Part shown: positions 1 through 12,300 of the stretch, in pieces
Layout of the letters: every line of letters begins with the position of its first letter
Numbering within the stretch: position 1 is the stretch's first letter
Assembly: GCA_903813345.2 (NCBI GenBank)
Contig: CAIIXF020000005.1
Coordinates: forward strand, 38,751,375 to 38,815,374
DNA: 64,000 nt
From: Owenia fusiformis
Lineage: Eukaryota > Annelida > Polychaeta > Sabellida > Oweniidae
Direction of reading: 5' to 3'
Program-made: the position numbers and the translations under genes
The notes under the pieces: model-generated
The model's input: only the letters and a program-made list of their open reading frames with translations
Told to the model about the DNA's origin: nothing
Databases searched by the model: none

Positions 1-1991
1 GATAACATCATTCAAAGATCAAAGTAATAGTAAATAAGCTTAGCAGGAACAAAAGCAACATCAATATGAAGAAGCAACCCTTTTCAAGAGTCGGAATCTA
101 TGTTTTAGAAAAAAACTTGATCGACACTCTTAAAATAAAAGATAAACTTTTGATCTAGTATTATATTAGCTAATCAGATTGGGAAGATCAAAATTAAGCT
201 ACTCGAAGTATTAATTGCAATCACAGATATGGATGGCTTATAAGCAGCTCAGATGTAGATCTTATCAGCCTCAAAACTATTATTTATTGGAGTCAGAGAA
301 AGTGATTGTTACTTCTAACCTATTGGGCCTCAGGGTACTAAGTGGCTTGAATGAAAAACAACACAGTCTGACACAATTTCATTTCAGGGATTCTGGGTTG
401 ATTTATGTGCTATTATTGCATTTTATGCGTTCCTTTTCCCAAGCAGCATGTGTTTAATCAACTCACAAATAACATAACAATGCAATCTGTGTATAAACTT
501 ATACCATGCACTGGAATATTGGCAATTTCATAATGATGCTTTAAAATTATGTAGATTATGAGTCACTTTGTGTGATGAACTTATGAACTGATTTTGATAA
601 CTAGGATAATTCAGTATATAGGAATACCATATAGTTCAGTTGTTTCTTATATTTTTTATTTTATTTGTTGAAATAAATGTCAGTTGGGAATTTGACCATA
701 ATGAGCGCCAGTGATGCCATAGGAGAAAATCTACTTGGTGAAAATCATGTACAGTAAAACCTGAGAGAGCAGAACACCACTGGGATGGATCAAAAGTGTT
801 TAGAATAGCAGGTGTTCACATTTCAAGGTTTCTTAATAGGGCGTCAATGCGAGTCAAGATTGGGACCAAGAGAAAGTGTTTATATTGAGAGGTGTTTGTA
901 TTATATAGGTGTTCAAATATACAGGTTGTACTGTAGTATCGCAAAAAATATAAACATATGTGATGGTGTGGCACTTTCCATGTATTGGGAATGTGCTATA
1001 TTTACTGGAAGTTATAATCTATCATTTTAGCTTTTGCTCTATTGTGTCTGATTAATAGGACAAAAATATTGGATTCAAATAAGTTTATTAAAAGTCATTG
1101 CCAAGTTGAATAAAAATCAATTATTTACTTTTGTTTTTGTAAACAAGGCCAGTTACAAATGTCCATATTTGTAGATGTCTGGGTGTTCTGAATAGAAATT
1201 GGGACTATTGATCATTGATCATTATATCTATAAATTCTACATGTATGACCCTTTGCAAAAAGACTGATTTTACAAACTCTTAAGATGAGTGATAAACCTC
1301 CCCAAGTCAGTACCTGTTTTTTGTTAAGCTGCAGCTATTTCTGTACATAGATGTGTGTTGAAATGAGTGTAAGCATATTTAATACAGTCTTCAGGTCTTT
1401 GATCAGTTAAATGTAAATCTGTAAAATGATTTGTTCTACCTAGTCAGCGTATTGACGACCTTGGAGAAATACATATGCAGGGTAAGCTCTTGCAATTCAC
1501 ATTTTCTGTTGTTTATTATTTACCCCTTACAAGAACCCGATATCATATTAACACACTTAAAATATAGAAAATTGTTTTGTTTTGTGTTAAGTCTGTATCT
1601 ATTCGAACTATTATCACTTCCCACTTATTTTCAATTCTCATCCAAACTCTAATTTATCAGGCCTTGGCAGCTACTTTTTTAATCAGCATCAAAATAAAAT
1701 CATCAGTTATACAGAGAGGAAAGCGTGGTTTGCTGAGAGGAATTAAGAGTATGTGTATTTGTTAGGTATTGACTGAAATCTAGGTTCTAACACTGCAAGG
1801 GAAATTATGTTGTTTACTGCCGCTCAACAGAAGTAGCTACTGACCTGACCCCAGAAAAATAACAAGTTGTTTACAGTGCTGCAGAAAAATGAGCTGTTAG
1901 TCCTTGATATAGGAGTCATTATAGCTATGAAGGCAGTCGGCAATCAGAGCTTGGTACATAAAGATCACAAAATGATAAGTTGCTTCTGACC
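1..1991. other. 5' flank of FoxP, no gene seen
   Basis: This A+T-rich stretch has no convincing coding exon. Short open frames of 60-80 codons lack similarity or splice context. It should hold the FoxP promoter and 5'UTR, but I cannot point to a TATA box, an initiator or a clear 5' exon. One small inverted-repeat element lies at 750-935 and is listed separately. An in-frame TAA at 1959-1961 precedes the proposed FoxP start codon, so the coding frame does not continue upstream unless a splice acceptor falls within the next 30 nt. Confidence 0.6.
750..935. mobile_element. pogo/Tc1-like MITE
   Basis: The ends form an imperfect inverted repeat: TACAGTAAAACCTG at 750-763 against ACAGGTTGTACTGTA at 921-935, with TA at each outer edge. 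The 186-bp interior contains repeated AACACC/GGTGTT words and no gene. The CAGTRRAACCTG type of end is typical of pogo/Tigger-related non-autonomous elements; the family assignment is inferred. Related starts occur at 8757 and 63603. Confidence 0.5.
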
Positions 1992-3370
1992 ATGGTCGGA
2001 TGTAAAATAGATGGAGGAAAGAGTGTACACTATTTAAAGATAATAGATGGCCAAGGTCCAGCTAAAGAGAATACTGAAGATCACATATTTGTTGAAAACT
2101 GTCTGGCTCAGGGACCTTCTAGAACTGATAGGGAATTAGACCATTGGTACCATGATGATAAAAAATATGTTAAGAGAAATTACAATTGTGTTGGTGGCAT
2201 TGAAAAACACACCAAGGAACTAACGAAGTCTGGGATTGATAAATTGGACCTGTTACTTAGACCACTTTATATTGATATACCCAAGGAAGACTTGGCCTGT
2301 TCTAGTGACAGTGCACATCCAGTAAAGGACTTTGGTGTTTTAGGTGAACAAAATCTAAAACAAGATACTACATTCGTAAATATTAATCGAGACAATATTA
2401 TGGATCATTGTGCGGAGTCCAGCTCAATGACAAATATAAATATTATGGATAGTAAGATAAGAACTTGTTTCAGAGAATCTTTTGAAATGGCTAATCATAT
2501 GTCTCCCATACAGATCTCATCACATAACAGTGGCGCCCCCTTTAAGCCACGTAGAATGAGGGAGTATTCTTCTTCATCGACAAGCTCGGCAGAAGAAACA
2601 TTGCAACATCCATATCAGCAGCAGTCGCCATCTACCTCTGCAGATTTGAATTATAAAGCCCAGGATGCATCGAGAATGAATTTGCCAAATGGACAATTAA
2701 ATCACATTGCAGTGTCGAACTACTCACATTTAACGAGCATGTTAATGCGTTCTAATCCAGCGACGTCTAGTACTATGACAGGTTATCTCGGTTACCCTAG
2801 GGATTCTCCATTCTATAAGCCTCTATTAACAAATCTTGATTTAAAACATAGTGATCAAACAAGAATGTTACATGGAGCACCTAAAGATGGCAGCACTTCA
2901 CCTACAGATCCAGTGCCCAATTTAACTCTTTCATCTTCTAGCATATCTTCTACTGAGCTAGTTTCAAATTCTGCTCATAATTTGTCATCAGTTGCTCAAA
3001 CTGTATTAAGCAGCAGTAGTCTAGGAGTTAATACAACTGACACATCGAGTACGAGCCCAGAGCGATCTCTTTACCCTCAGCTCTTAAATCCCTATAGTAG
3101 TATGGATTTAGGGGGGTACTCCGTAGGATACAACCATGCTATGGGATTATACCAAGATTTGGGACTATCTCAGACGCTACGTGTAAACCCTATAGATTTA
3201 ACAGCTAATATGTGGCGGTTACCTTTTCTATCTTCAGGAGGACTTTTAGGGCCAATGGCACAATCCATGAAAGATGCCGAGAACAATCATACTCATCCCT
3301 TATATGGTCATGGGGTCTGTAAATGGCCGGGCTGTGACGTTCCCGCAGATGATTTCCCAGCATTTATGAA
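1992..3370 (+). CDS. foxp: FoxP exon 1 (coding): N-terminal region and half of zinc finger
   Basis: ATG at 1992 has A at -3 and G at +4, and an in-frame TAA lies at 1959. The exon encodes residues 1-459 plus two bases of Lys460. The region is rich in Ser and Thr, with a short QQQ near residue 208, and ends in the conserved [11 protein letters not shown] start of the zinc finger. PIDLT at 400-404 (3189-3203) fits the CtBP motif PxDLS/T. The donor GTAAGT at 3371 joins in phase to 7494. Further 5' exons, or promoters using an internal acceptor, cannot be excluded. Confidence 0.9.
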
Positions 3371-6300
3371 GTAAGTATCTTAATAGTTGTTTTTTCTATT
3401 CTTATATTTCATTTGTTTTAAGTTAATGTACATGTCAGGAACTATTTTTAAGATTCTCTTCTGTTATTATTTTTTTTACAAATGCCTATAAGTGTAAGTG
3501 AAAGTTAAAACATGTATAGTGGCAGTTTAGATTTTTGAAATTTGAGCTATTCTAAATAAAATAACTCCCATTACCTCTCTGTATTTTCTGTTTGTTTAAA
3601 TATATTTGTTATTAATTTATTTGCAATTAGATGGATTTTTTATTTTATTTTAACTGACACTCGTTGAGGGTCAAGTAAATATTTATTTTGCATTGATATT
3701 GATCAAACTGTATTTACAAAATGACAACAAATGTTGTATGTTGTCATGTTTGTCACTAATGAAAGTGTGTATCACTCTTGAGAAACTAAACACAATCCTC
3801 AGTTTTGTTGTTTTAATTTTATTATTTCATGGAGAATGCAGAAGGTGAATATTTTTTTTTAGATTAGCTGGAAGTTTTTATTTATTTATTCCATTTCAAA
3901 GTAAATTTTGATGAAAGAAGAGGTAGGGCAGCTTTGAATAAAAAGTAATTAAACAGATGTGAACTAATTTAATGTCCTTGAAAATACAATCAACATTGAA
4001 TGACTTTTTTATACATAAGAAACTGCTTTAATTTGATATAAGGAATTAGTCCTGAATTAGATGTATAAGTATGCATTTGGGTAATTTTAGGAATTCTTGA
4101 CCAAAAACGATATATTTTATCCATTTTTATTGTTTGACCCATTTTCCTAAAGTAATACAGTACATCAGATGCAGATGCCACATGCATCCACTGCTCATGT
4201 CAATATTTGATATCAATTCATCAATAAAAATGATACTCATCTCTAAAATGATCTGATATTTTATCTATGTTACATTCACCTATTTTTCATACCTCATTTC
4301 ACTACAGTGACAATGTCAGCTCTCTTAGTCTAGAGAGTACATTTGCTGGACTCAAAAATGGTGTCAAGGTTCTGTCTGAAGGTCTGTCCATTAAATATGT
4401 GTTTAATCTAGGCAGTTTTTAAGTGTACTACCCCTTCAAAAAGTATAATGTCCCCTTTTGCACGAGGCATATCATGTAAAACAAAATACAGAGGAATTCT
4501 GAAAAATTGAAGTTGATCAAAACAAGAAGTTTAGATTTTTAATTTCATAAGTTAATGCAACATCAAAATTATTTTGAAATGAATGATAACTCAAGCTGAT
4601 AATCTAGCACAAATTCTTGACTTGAATTTAGTTGGTAAGGAAGTCACCTTGTGTGAACCCAAATAAACATTGGATTTTAAAGAAGGCAACCTCATTCTGG
4701 ATTTTATTAATACATGTATTATGTTCTTTTCTTTAGCTCTTTTTGAAAAATTTAGAAAAGAATTTAGAAAAGATAACCTCATATATTTAGGATCATTTAA
4801 TATTTTTATTATTACATTATAGTTGCATTTCCATTTAATATCATTGTATTGTAATTTATTTTCTAATTTCAGTGGTTTTACAATATTTCTGGATTTTTAC
4901 CAGGTTTTAGTTCTTATAGTTCTTAACGTGTTAAAGGTCTCTATATTTTTATATACGAGTATGGTACTCCTTATTTAGAACCTTGCAAGTAAATAGCTTA
5001 ACAGATGGTACCCACTAAACGGCCTTGTCGGAACTATTTTTTAACTCTAATTAATGTTCTCAATTAAAACTACATAACCGTTAAATTTAATTACACTATT
5101 TGTGCATATCTTATGGAGAATTTAGAAATAAGATATCGCTAACAAATGTCACTTTTGGCTAAGCCTTTTTGATTAAAAAAATCAATTTTGTGCTTTTTGT
5201 TTAGATCGGCAATTAATAAAGCAAATAACAGTTGGTTGATGATTCTTTATTAAAAGAAAGACGAAAATCGTTATCAGACCATTTTTATATTAATTCATTT
5301 CAATTCAGAATTCAAAGTCTCACTTTTATGAGCTTGGTCGGAACTATTTTATTGTTCTATTTTTTCAAATTTGTAATTTACATCACAAAGAACTCCTCGG
5401 TAATTGCTCATGAGTGTAAAACAGTAAAAGATAAACATTGCTTGAGCATGAATAAACAAAACCATCTGGGATTGTTGATAACAAAATTTCCCAATCGGGC
5501 TTGTCTAAATAATGTCAAATGCTTTACAATGTTCTGTTACTTATTTATCAAAAAAATCAATACAACAAACATTTTCCGGGCCTTTTGAGAATTAATAAAA
5601 ATAAATTATTTGGAGTGTTCAGCTTGTATTGGGAAGCATAGTCTGTAATGTATTGATTTACGTCATTTGTATATGTACAAATAGGAACAACTGACACGTT
5701 GATTGTTTAGGTCCTGTTTCTTGTTATTTAAACAACTTGTTTCTCCATTCTTTTCCCACATGATTGTTTGAATATGAAAACGGTTTATTTTTCTATTTTT
5801 GTAATTTGAATTGTTTAAATGTCATAAGATGTTTATTTATTTGGATACTAATCTTTTGAAGCAGTGTTGCACCTATTGATTACTTCCATTGTATTTACTT
5901 TCAGATTTTATATATGTGTAAAATGTACATCTAATTTTTTCCCTTAATTTGTTATGTCTGTAATTCTCATCAGGGTTCTTTATTTGTCACAATAGAATTG
6001 TTTCCTCATGAAAAACATGTTTTTTCGTAAAATATAGAATTTACTGCAAGAATTACATTCATAAGATACGAAATAACAACTAATAAAAATAACTTTTAAT
6101 TATCTGTCTACATGCGGTTTATTAACACTAAATGACATGATATATATATAGTATATTATTATAGCTATATATTTGTCTGAAAAATAAAAACAGTTTCATT
6201 TTTTGCTTCCAGACATTGTCTCAAAAGATACAAAATTTGATTGTCTAATATAGCCAATCTATCGTAATATATTCAGAACTTCTATCATGAAACAATCAAA

Positions 6301-9300
6301 GGTTAAAACCCTCCATGCAGTATTTGTTCAATGGTAATTATATTCAATAAAAGCAACTTTAGACTTGAATCTTTTCTATAAAACATAAATTGAACCATAA
6401 AGGTTCAAGAGCAAATAGTGCCATAAATCTGATTAATATCAAGATAAATAAATATTCAGCCAATGAAATGTGCTAGGGGAATTTTTTTATTACAGATGCA
6501 TTAGACAAAGCAGCATATTTGGAGCCTTGACCTAGAAATCATACCCCATTATCCCAAAACCCGTTAAAACATTAACCAGATTCAATAAATTTCAATAAAA
6601 TTCCAAATATAAAACCACAGTATTTGATAAATGTTGATATGTCTCACATAAAAATCACATCTCTTAATAAACTATTATGTTCGGGATAGCTGTTTTGAAA
6701 GGGATATCCACTTAAGTCGCAACACGTCAGTTATTTTACGGAAAGGAAATGCATTTTGCAGCACTGTTTACTGCAGTACAAATACGCTAAATGGAACACT
6801 GTTGACTCTAGCTTAACTGTAGACAGCATATTAATTTAAATATCCATTTGTGAACCACTGTTGCTAAGTGTCCAGAAACTCCTCGTGTTATTTGCTATAT
6901 TTATTCTGTTTTCTCATTTATCATAAAGTGGGTGCAATTTATTCGTAATATGAATCCTCATCCATTAAGAATTAAGAGAAAATAAAAGATGGGGTAAAGA
7001 AAAAACAACAAAGGGTGAACAACATTATGTGGCTTAGAAAACTGACAATATAGTTTATAAATAAATATATGAGAAATTACATGCACAAGGGCACACTGAT
7101 CTTTATAACAAAAAGAAGAAGGACTTTAACCTGTTGGGAATATGATGTTAGCTAGAGGTTAATGAAAAACAAATTTACCTCAATGCAATAATGATGCCAC
7201 CTTTAAATCGATATTTCTGATGATTGGCTTTATAGCTGTGAATTCTTTTCCATCAGCAACATTATAAATAGGGTTGAACAGATCCCTATATCATTCATAG
7301 TTTACCTTTTTTGGCCATTGGATTGACTAGGTTGATTCTGTGGACCATTTATTTAGCTGTTATAGATTTTATATTTTCTTTAAGGGCTATACATTATTTT
7401 AAACTATGAATGAAGTATGGCTGGAGAAAGATCCAGGCAAAGAATTTCCAAGCTTAGAACACATAATCACAATATTTTATTCTCATATTACAGACATTTA
7501 AACAATGAACATACATTGGATGACCGAAGCACGGCACAAGCGCGGGTTCAGATGCAGGTCGTGAGCCAGTTAGAGATACAGCTGGCAAAGGAGAGAGAGA
7601 GACTGCAGGCAATGATGGCACATCTGCACATGAACCAACAAGCCCAACAGCAGCAGAAACAACAAGAACTACAGCAGCAACAGGCTAAAGAGGCAGCTGT
7701 ATGTTCATATATTATTATTTCGCATGTTCTAGTTCTTCCTGTAAAATACAAAATTATGTTTCATTGTCTCTGACCTTATTATATGAAGAACGGTTTCTTT
7801 TGGGTGATTCGATTGTTAAAAACAGAGGTTACAGAGGTCTGAGGTAAAAAAAAAAGAAACGTTTGAAGAAAAAAATTGTTCGAATAATAAGAATGAAGCA
7901 ATGAAACATAACTTAAATCATACTCACCAGATGAACAGATTAAGAGGTGATGGAAATTTGACTTCTTCCTTCACCTCTCTGTCTAAACTAGAACTGTGCA
8001 CTTTTAGAGAACAGTCTATTTGTTTAACAATAAAGGCGACCTGATACGTACGCCACGTGACGCATATTCAATTTCTGATATTTTTTCAGTCTTCAGATTG
8101 TCACCCAATTATTGGGTATTAGGTATAAGTTACAATAACATCTTTATACAATTATAAAATTATCGTTGGCGTTTCTCTCATTTAATTACCCATAATTTAT
8201 ACATACAAGTACATATGTATATCATAAACAAATTTCACTGGATTCTTAGTCCAATAAGGCTACACGAAGTTAATCATGCAGTTAGAGTGTAAAAATGCAT
8301 AAAACATAAAGGTCCACATTAGTTGGATGAAAGCACTTCAAATCTGAAATATAACATTATATTTGTTTGTTTTTCTAAAATCCTCTCAGTAATGGAGCCA
8401 CAGTGATGCTCAACATAGAATAAGGTTCATTTAGTCTAAATTTTCAGGCTGTTCTTCATTTACAGTATGTTAAGATTTTACTTTCTTTTTCCAGGTTACA
8501 GCTACTGTCCTTCCCCCAAAACCGTCTCCTCCCCAGCATATACCTCTGCCTACTACCCCAATCTCCACCCCCACCACTTCTCACAGTACCCCCACTCCCC
8601 AGAGGCACACCTCACCCCTACAAGAGAGAATGGCACCCCAGGGAGGCGGCCCAATAAGACGCAGAGTCTCGGACAAGTGCAACATGCCTATGTCGACAGG
8701 TGCAGAACAAGGTTTGCAATATTAGATTGTAAATGTAAATGGTGAACAAATTAAATACAGTGAAACCTGTAAAGTGGATCACCTAGAAGTGGAACACCTC
8801 TGTTAGTGGAACATTTTTCAGAGTCCCAAGACCAACTGTCTTAATGTTGAATGATCTCTTTAAGTTTAACATCTCCAAAGTAGAACACTATCACCCATTG
8901 AGATGAATACCTCTGCAGCTTTCATGAGGGATGTCACGATTGAAATGTATATAATATATTTCTATTGAAAGTGGTACAGGTATTCCCTGAAAATAGAAGA
9001 AAATACTTGCTTTATTATTCGCTGTTATGCTCCGCCTTCTGCAAGAAGGGAAAAGATATTAAAAAACTATAGTTAGGAAATATATACGCTCTTCTAAATG
9101 AGACTCAGTATCTACCAATGTACAGTAGGCATTTAAATTAAACAAAGCTATGGCGTGCTTCGATATTTTACTCGCTCAACTTAGATATTTATCTCTTTGC
9201 TAAATGTATTTTCAATTCAATATTATGATTTTTCAGAGATCCACCGTAATCGTGAGTTCTACAAAAATACTGACGTTCGACCTCCATTCACCTATGCGTC

Positions 9301-12300
9301 TCTCATAAGACAGGTAAAAGTAAAGACATTGTTTAATTTTTCGAATTTTTTTTTGCTAGACTGAATAAGAGAATTTTCTCGAGGGTATTTTTCTCATTTG
9401 TCAGGTCAGGATAACAAAACAGTCTGTAGATCCTGGCCTATAACATTACCTAAGATCTGCTTCACATATTTTAGAAATAATCATCAAATCTTATGTCAGA
9501 AAATATGGCAATTTCAGCTACTAGAATAGTATTTGAGCTATTTCGTACATTTCAGGCTATCAACGAGTCTGGCGATAGGCAGCTGACTCTTAGTGAGATA
9601 TATAACTGGTTTGAAAAGTCATTTGCATTCTTCAGGAAAAATCAAGCAACCTGGAAGGTAACCTATCTTGCCTATTTTCAACAACTTATAAAATTAAAAT
9701 AATTATATTTAAATAATCTTTAAGTAAATTAAAGTTTGATTATTAGAAAATTCATATTTAAATGTTTATTTACAGATTAGATTGAAAAAATAAACAATGA
9801 TGTATATTTAGTTAGATTCTGCTTCAAACATCATTTTATTAGTTTAGTTATAAATAGATATTTCTGTTTTGTTAGTCAGTTAAGAATATATGATTTGCCA
9901 ACTCATTTAGTCCTGTTTGCTGCTCTAATATTTAATAAAACAAGCATTAAATCATTTGAAAGTTGTTTATGAACAATCAATATCATCCATATTTTTGTTT
10001 ACCAGTTTTGATATTCATGTGTTGTTATCTCTTTAAAACTCATTCTTCAAGTTCCTCGTTGGTCTTTACGCAAACAACAGCAATTACAGTGATCATGCCA
10101 ATTTTATGGAATTATTATCTTTCATTATGTGTTTGTGAATGATTAAAAATAATATGTTTTGTTATTATTTTGTGTATTATAAATTCACATAGTAATTATC
10201 TTGGATTGTAATTATATTGATGGCTCTCACATCAATTGTAATTTGTATATTTTTGAGAACTGAATGAGAATCGTAAAAAGGGGCAATGGGTTACGTTATT
10301 GTAGCTAGTCAGTCAGATAGTAAATGCATGCATTAAATGTTCTGTTTGCTATACGCCATATAGAACGCAGTACGTCATAACCTCAGTCTTCACAAATGCT
10401 TTATGCGCGTGGAGAATGTCAAAGGCGCAGTTTGGACTGTAGATGAAATAGAATTCTACAAAAGACGGCCACAAAAAATGAGTGGCAGTGGGTAGGTTAT
10501 TTGGAACATTATTGCTTCACATGTACTGTATGTGGTGGCGGGCAGCTAAATGGACTCAAAACAATGTACTTTTTCTTGAATCGTCGTAATGATCGACACA
10601 TCTTGGGTCTCATTTTGTCACAATTATGGACACGGGGACCAGTGACAATCGCATTGTTTTTTTCCATCTATCTTACCAACGCTGTTTTTCTTCTATTCAT
10701 AACATTTTGTGGTGGTTTTTGTGACAACTTTTTCCCATTTTTCACTTTTTTGCACAGAATGCTATACGCACCAATTTGTCGCTACATAAATGTTTTGTAA
10801 GATACGAGGATGACTTCGGATCTTATTGGATGGTCGATGATTTGGAATTTATTCGTCGGCGTCATTTGACAAGGGGACGACCAAGAAAATATCATGACAA
10901 TGATACTGCACATGATCACATTGTACAGTAAGCACCCCTTTCTCTGTCTGTCTGCTCCCAATTAAAGATGGCGCCTGAATACGTCTGCAACCTTCCATCT
11001 GCTCACCTCCTTTCCTAGAGAGCTCTTATTCCTAGCTTCACTCACTTTTGCAGAAACCAAATTTTATTAATGACATCATAAAATCAAATTAATTTTTGTT
11101 GAAATTATTTGAGTGTATTTAATGAATGAACCAGTATTGACAATTCAGGCTCCAGAAAAGATATCTGTTAGTTTAGGCCCCTTACACCATCACCAAACTG
11201 AAGCCAACAAATTCAATGGAGGCAGGGTCACACAAAATGCCTGCTAATAGCTTATATATTTTACTGTAGCTCTATTTTTGTTACTCCAGCATGCCAGTAA
11301 TAGAACCATCAGCAAACATAGCTAGATGTCCATTCAGTCCCATCAATATTTCAAATGCATGGCAAATATATACATCAGCCCTTTGAGCTCAAGTCCATAG
11401 ATCATAATAAAGCATGGTTCAACTTGTCCCCTAGGCTTATTACCCTTGCATGTGTCGCTTAACAAGCCTATACCTTCAATCTCTCTAGAACCTAGCCTGT
11501 CAGTTAATTTGTGCAGTTTCATTAGCCAAAGATATCATTTTATTTCAGTCAAACTGTAGTTTCGATGTTCAGAAAACTAGCTGGAATGCGTTATCAGATA
11601 GGGCCTATAGATGGCTCTGATAGGAATAGAGCGCCCCCTTGTCAGAAACCAGGGCAACATTTGTTTATTATTATTACAACACTTATTTGTTACACTACAA
11701 AACATTTATGATTATATTGCATGATTTTTTTAGTTATTTTCTTGATTGTTGATTGATTTTGTTGTTTTGTTATTGTTTGTTGATTTGCGGTGACTTGGGG
11801 TGTGACTTGGGGTGTTACTTGGTGGTGGTGACTGCATATTGAATGCAGCTGTAGTGACTGTTTGATGTAGTCATGGTAACATAGTAGTCATGGTAACCTA
11901 TTGTAGTCCTGGTAACATAATTTAGTCAAGAGTCTAGTAATAGTCATCTATTACTGTTTTATATGTTCAAGTGTATGTAGTCATTAAGTACATCACCATG
12001 GCAACATTTAGGTTTATTTGATAAGAATAAGTCATGATGAACAAAATATGATAACCTGTTGTCATGGTGATGTGATGTATAGTCAATGTAATATACAGTG
12101 AATAACCATGGCAACTGATCAGTTACTAACCAACTACTAAAAGCAAAAGTTACAATTACAGTATTAACTGAACATGCGAGATGTAAATGTGTTATTTTGA
12201 ATAAGAACCAACCCAAGAAAATTTATTTGTAGTCCTGAGGCGTCCAATGCAACATATATGATGTACATATTGTAGTGTACTTAGTAAGTAGAGTTAGCTA

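Noticed and set aside
5232-5588. 118-codon open frame in FoxP intron 1
   Set aside because: It has no domain, no splice context and low-complexity A+T-rich codons.
7548-7751. Minus-strand open frame rich in Cys
   Set aside because: It is the antisense of the Gln-rich stretch of FoxP exon 2.
10501-10800. Plus-strand open frame of 99 codons
   Set aside because: It spans the intron between exons 6a and 6b in a different frame from 6b and has no known domain.
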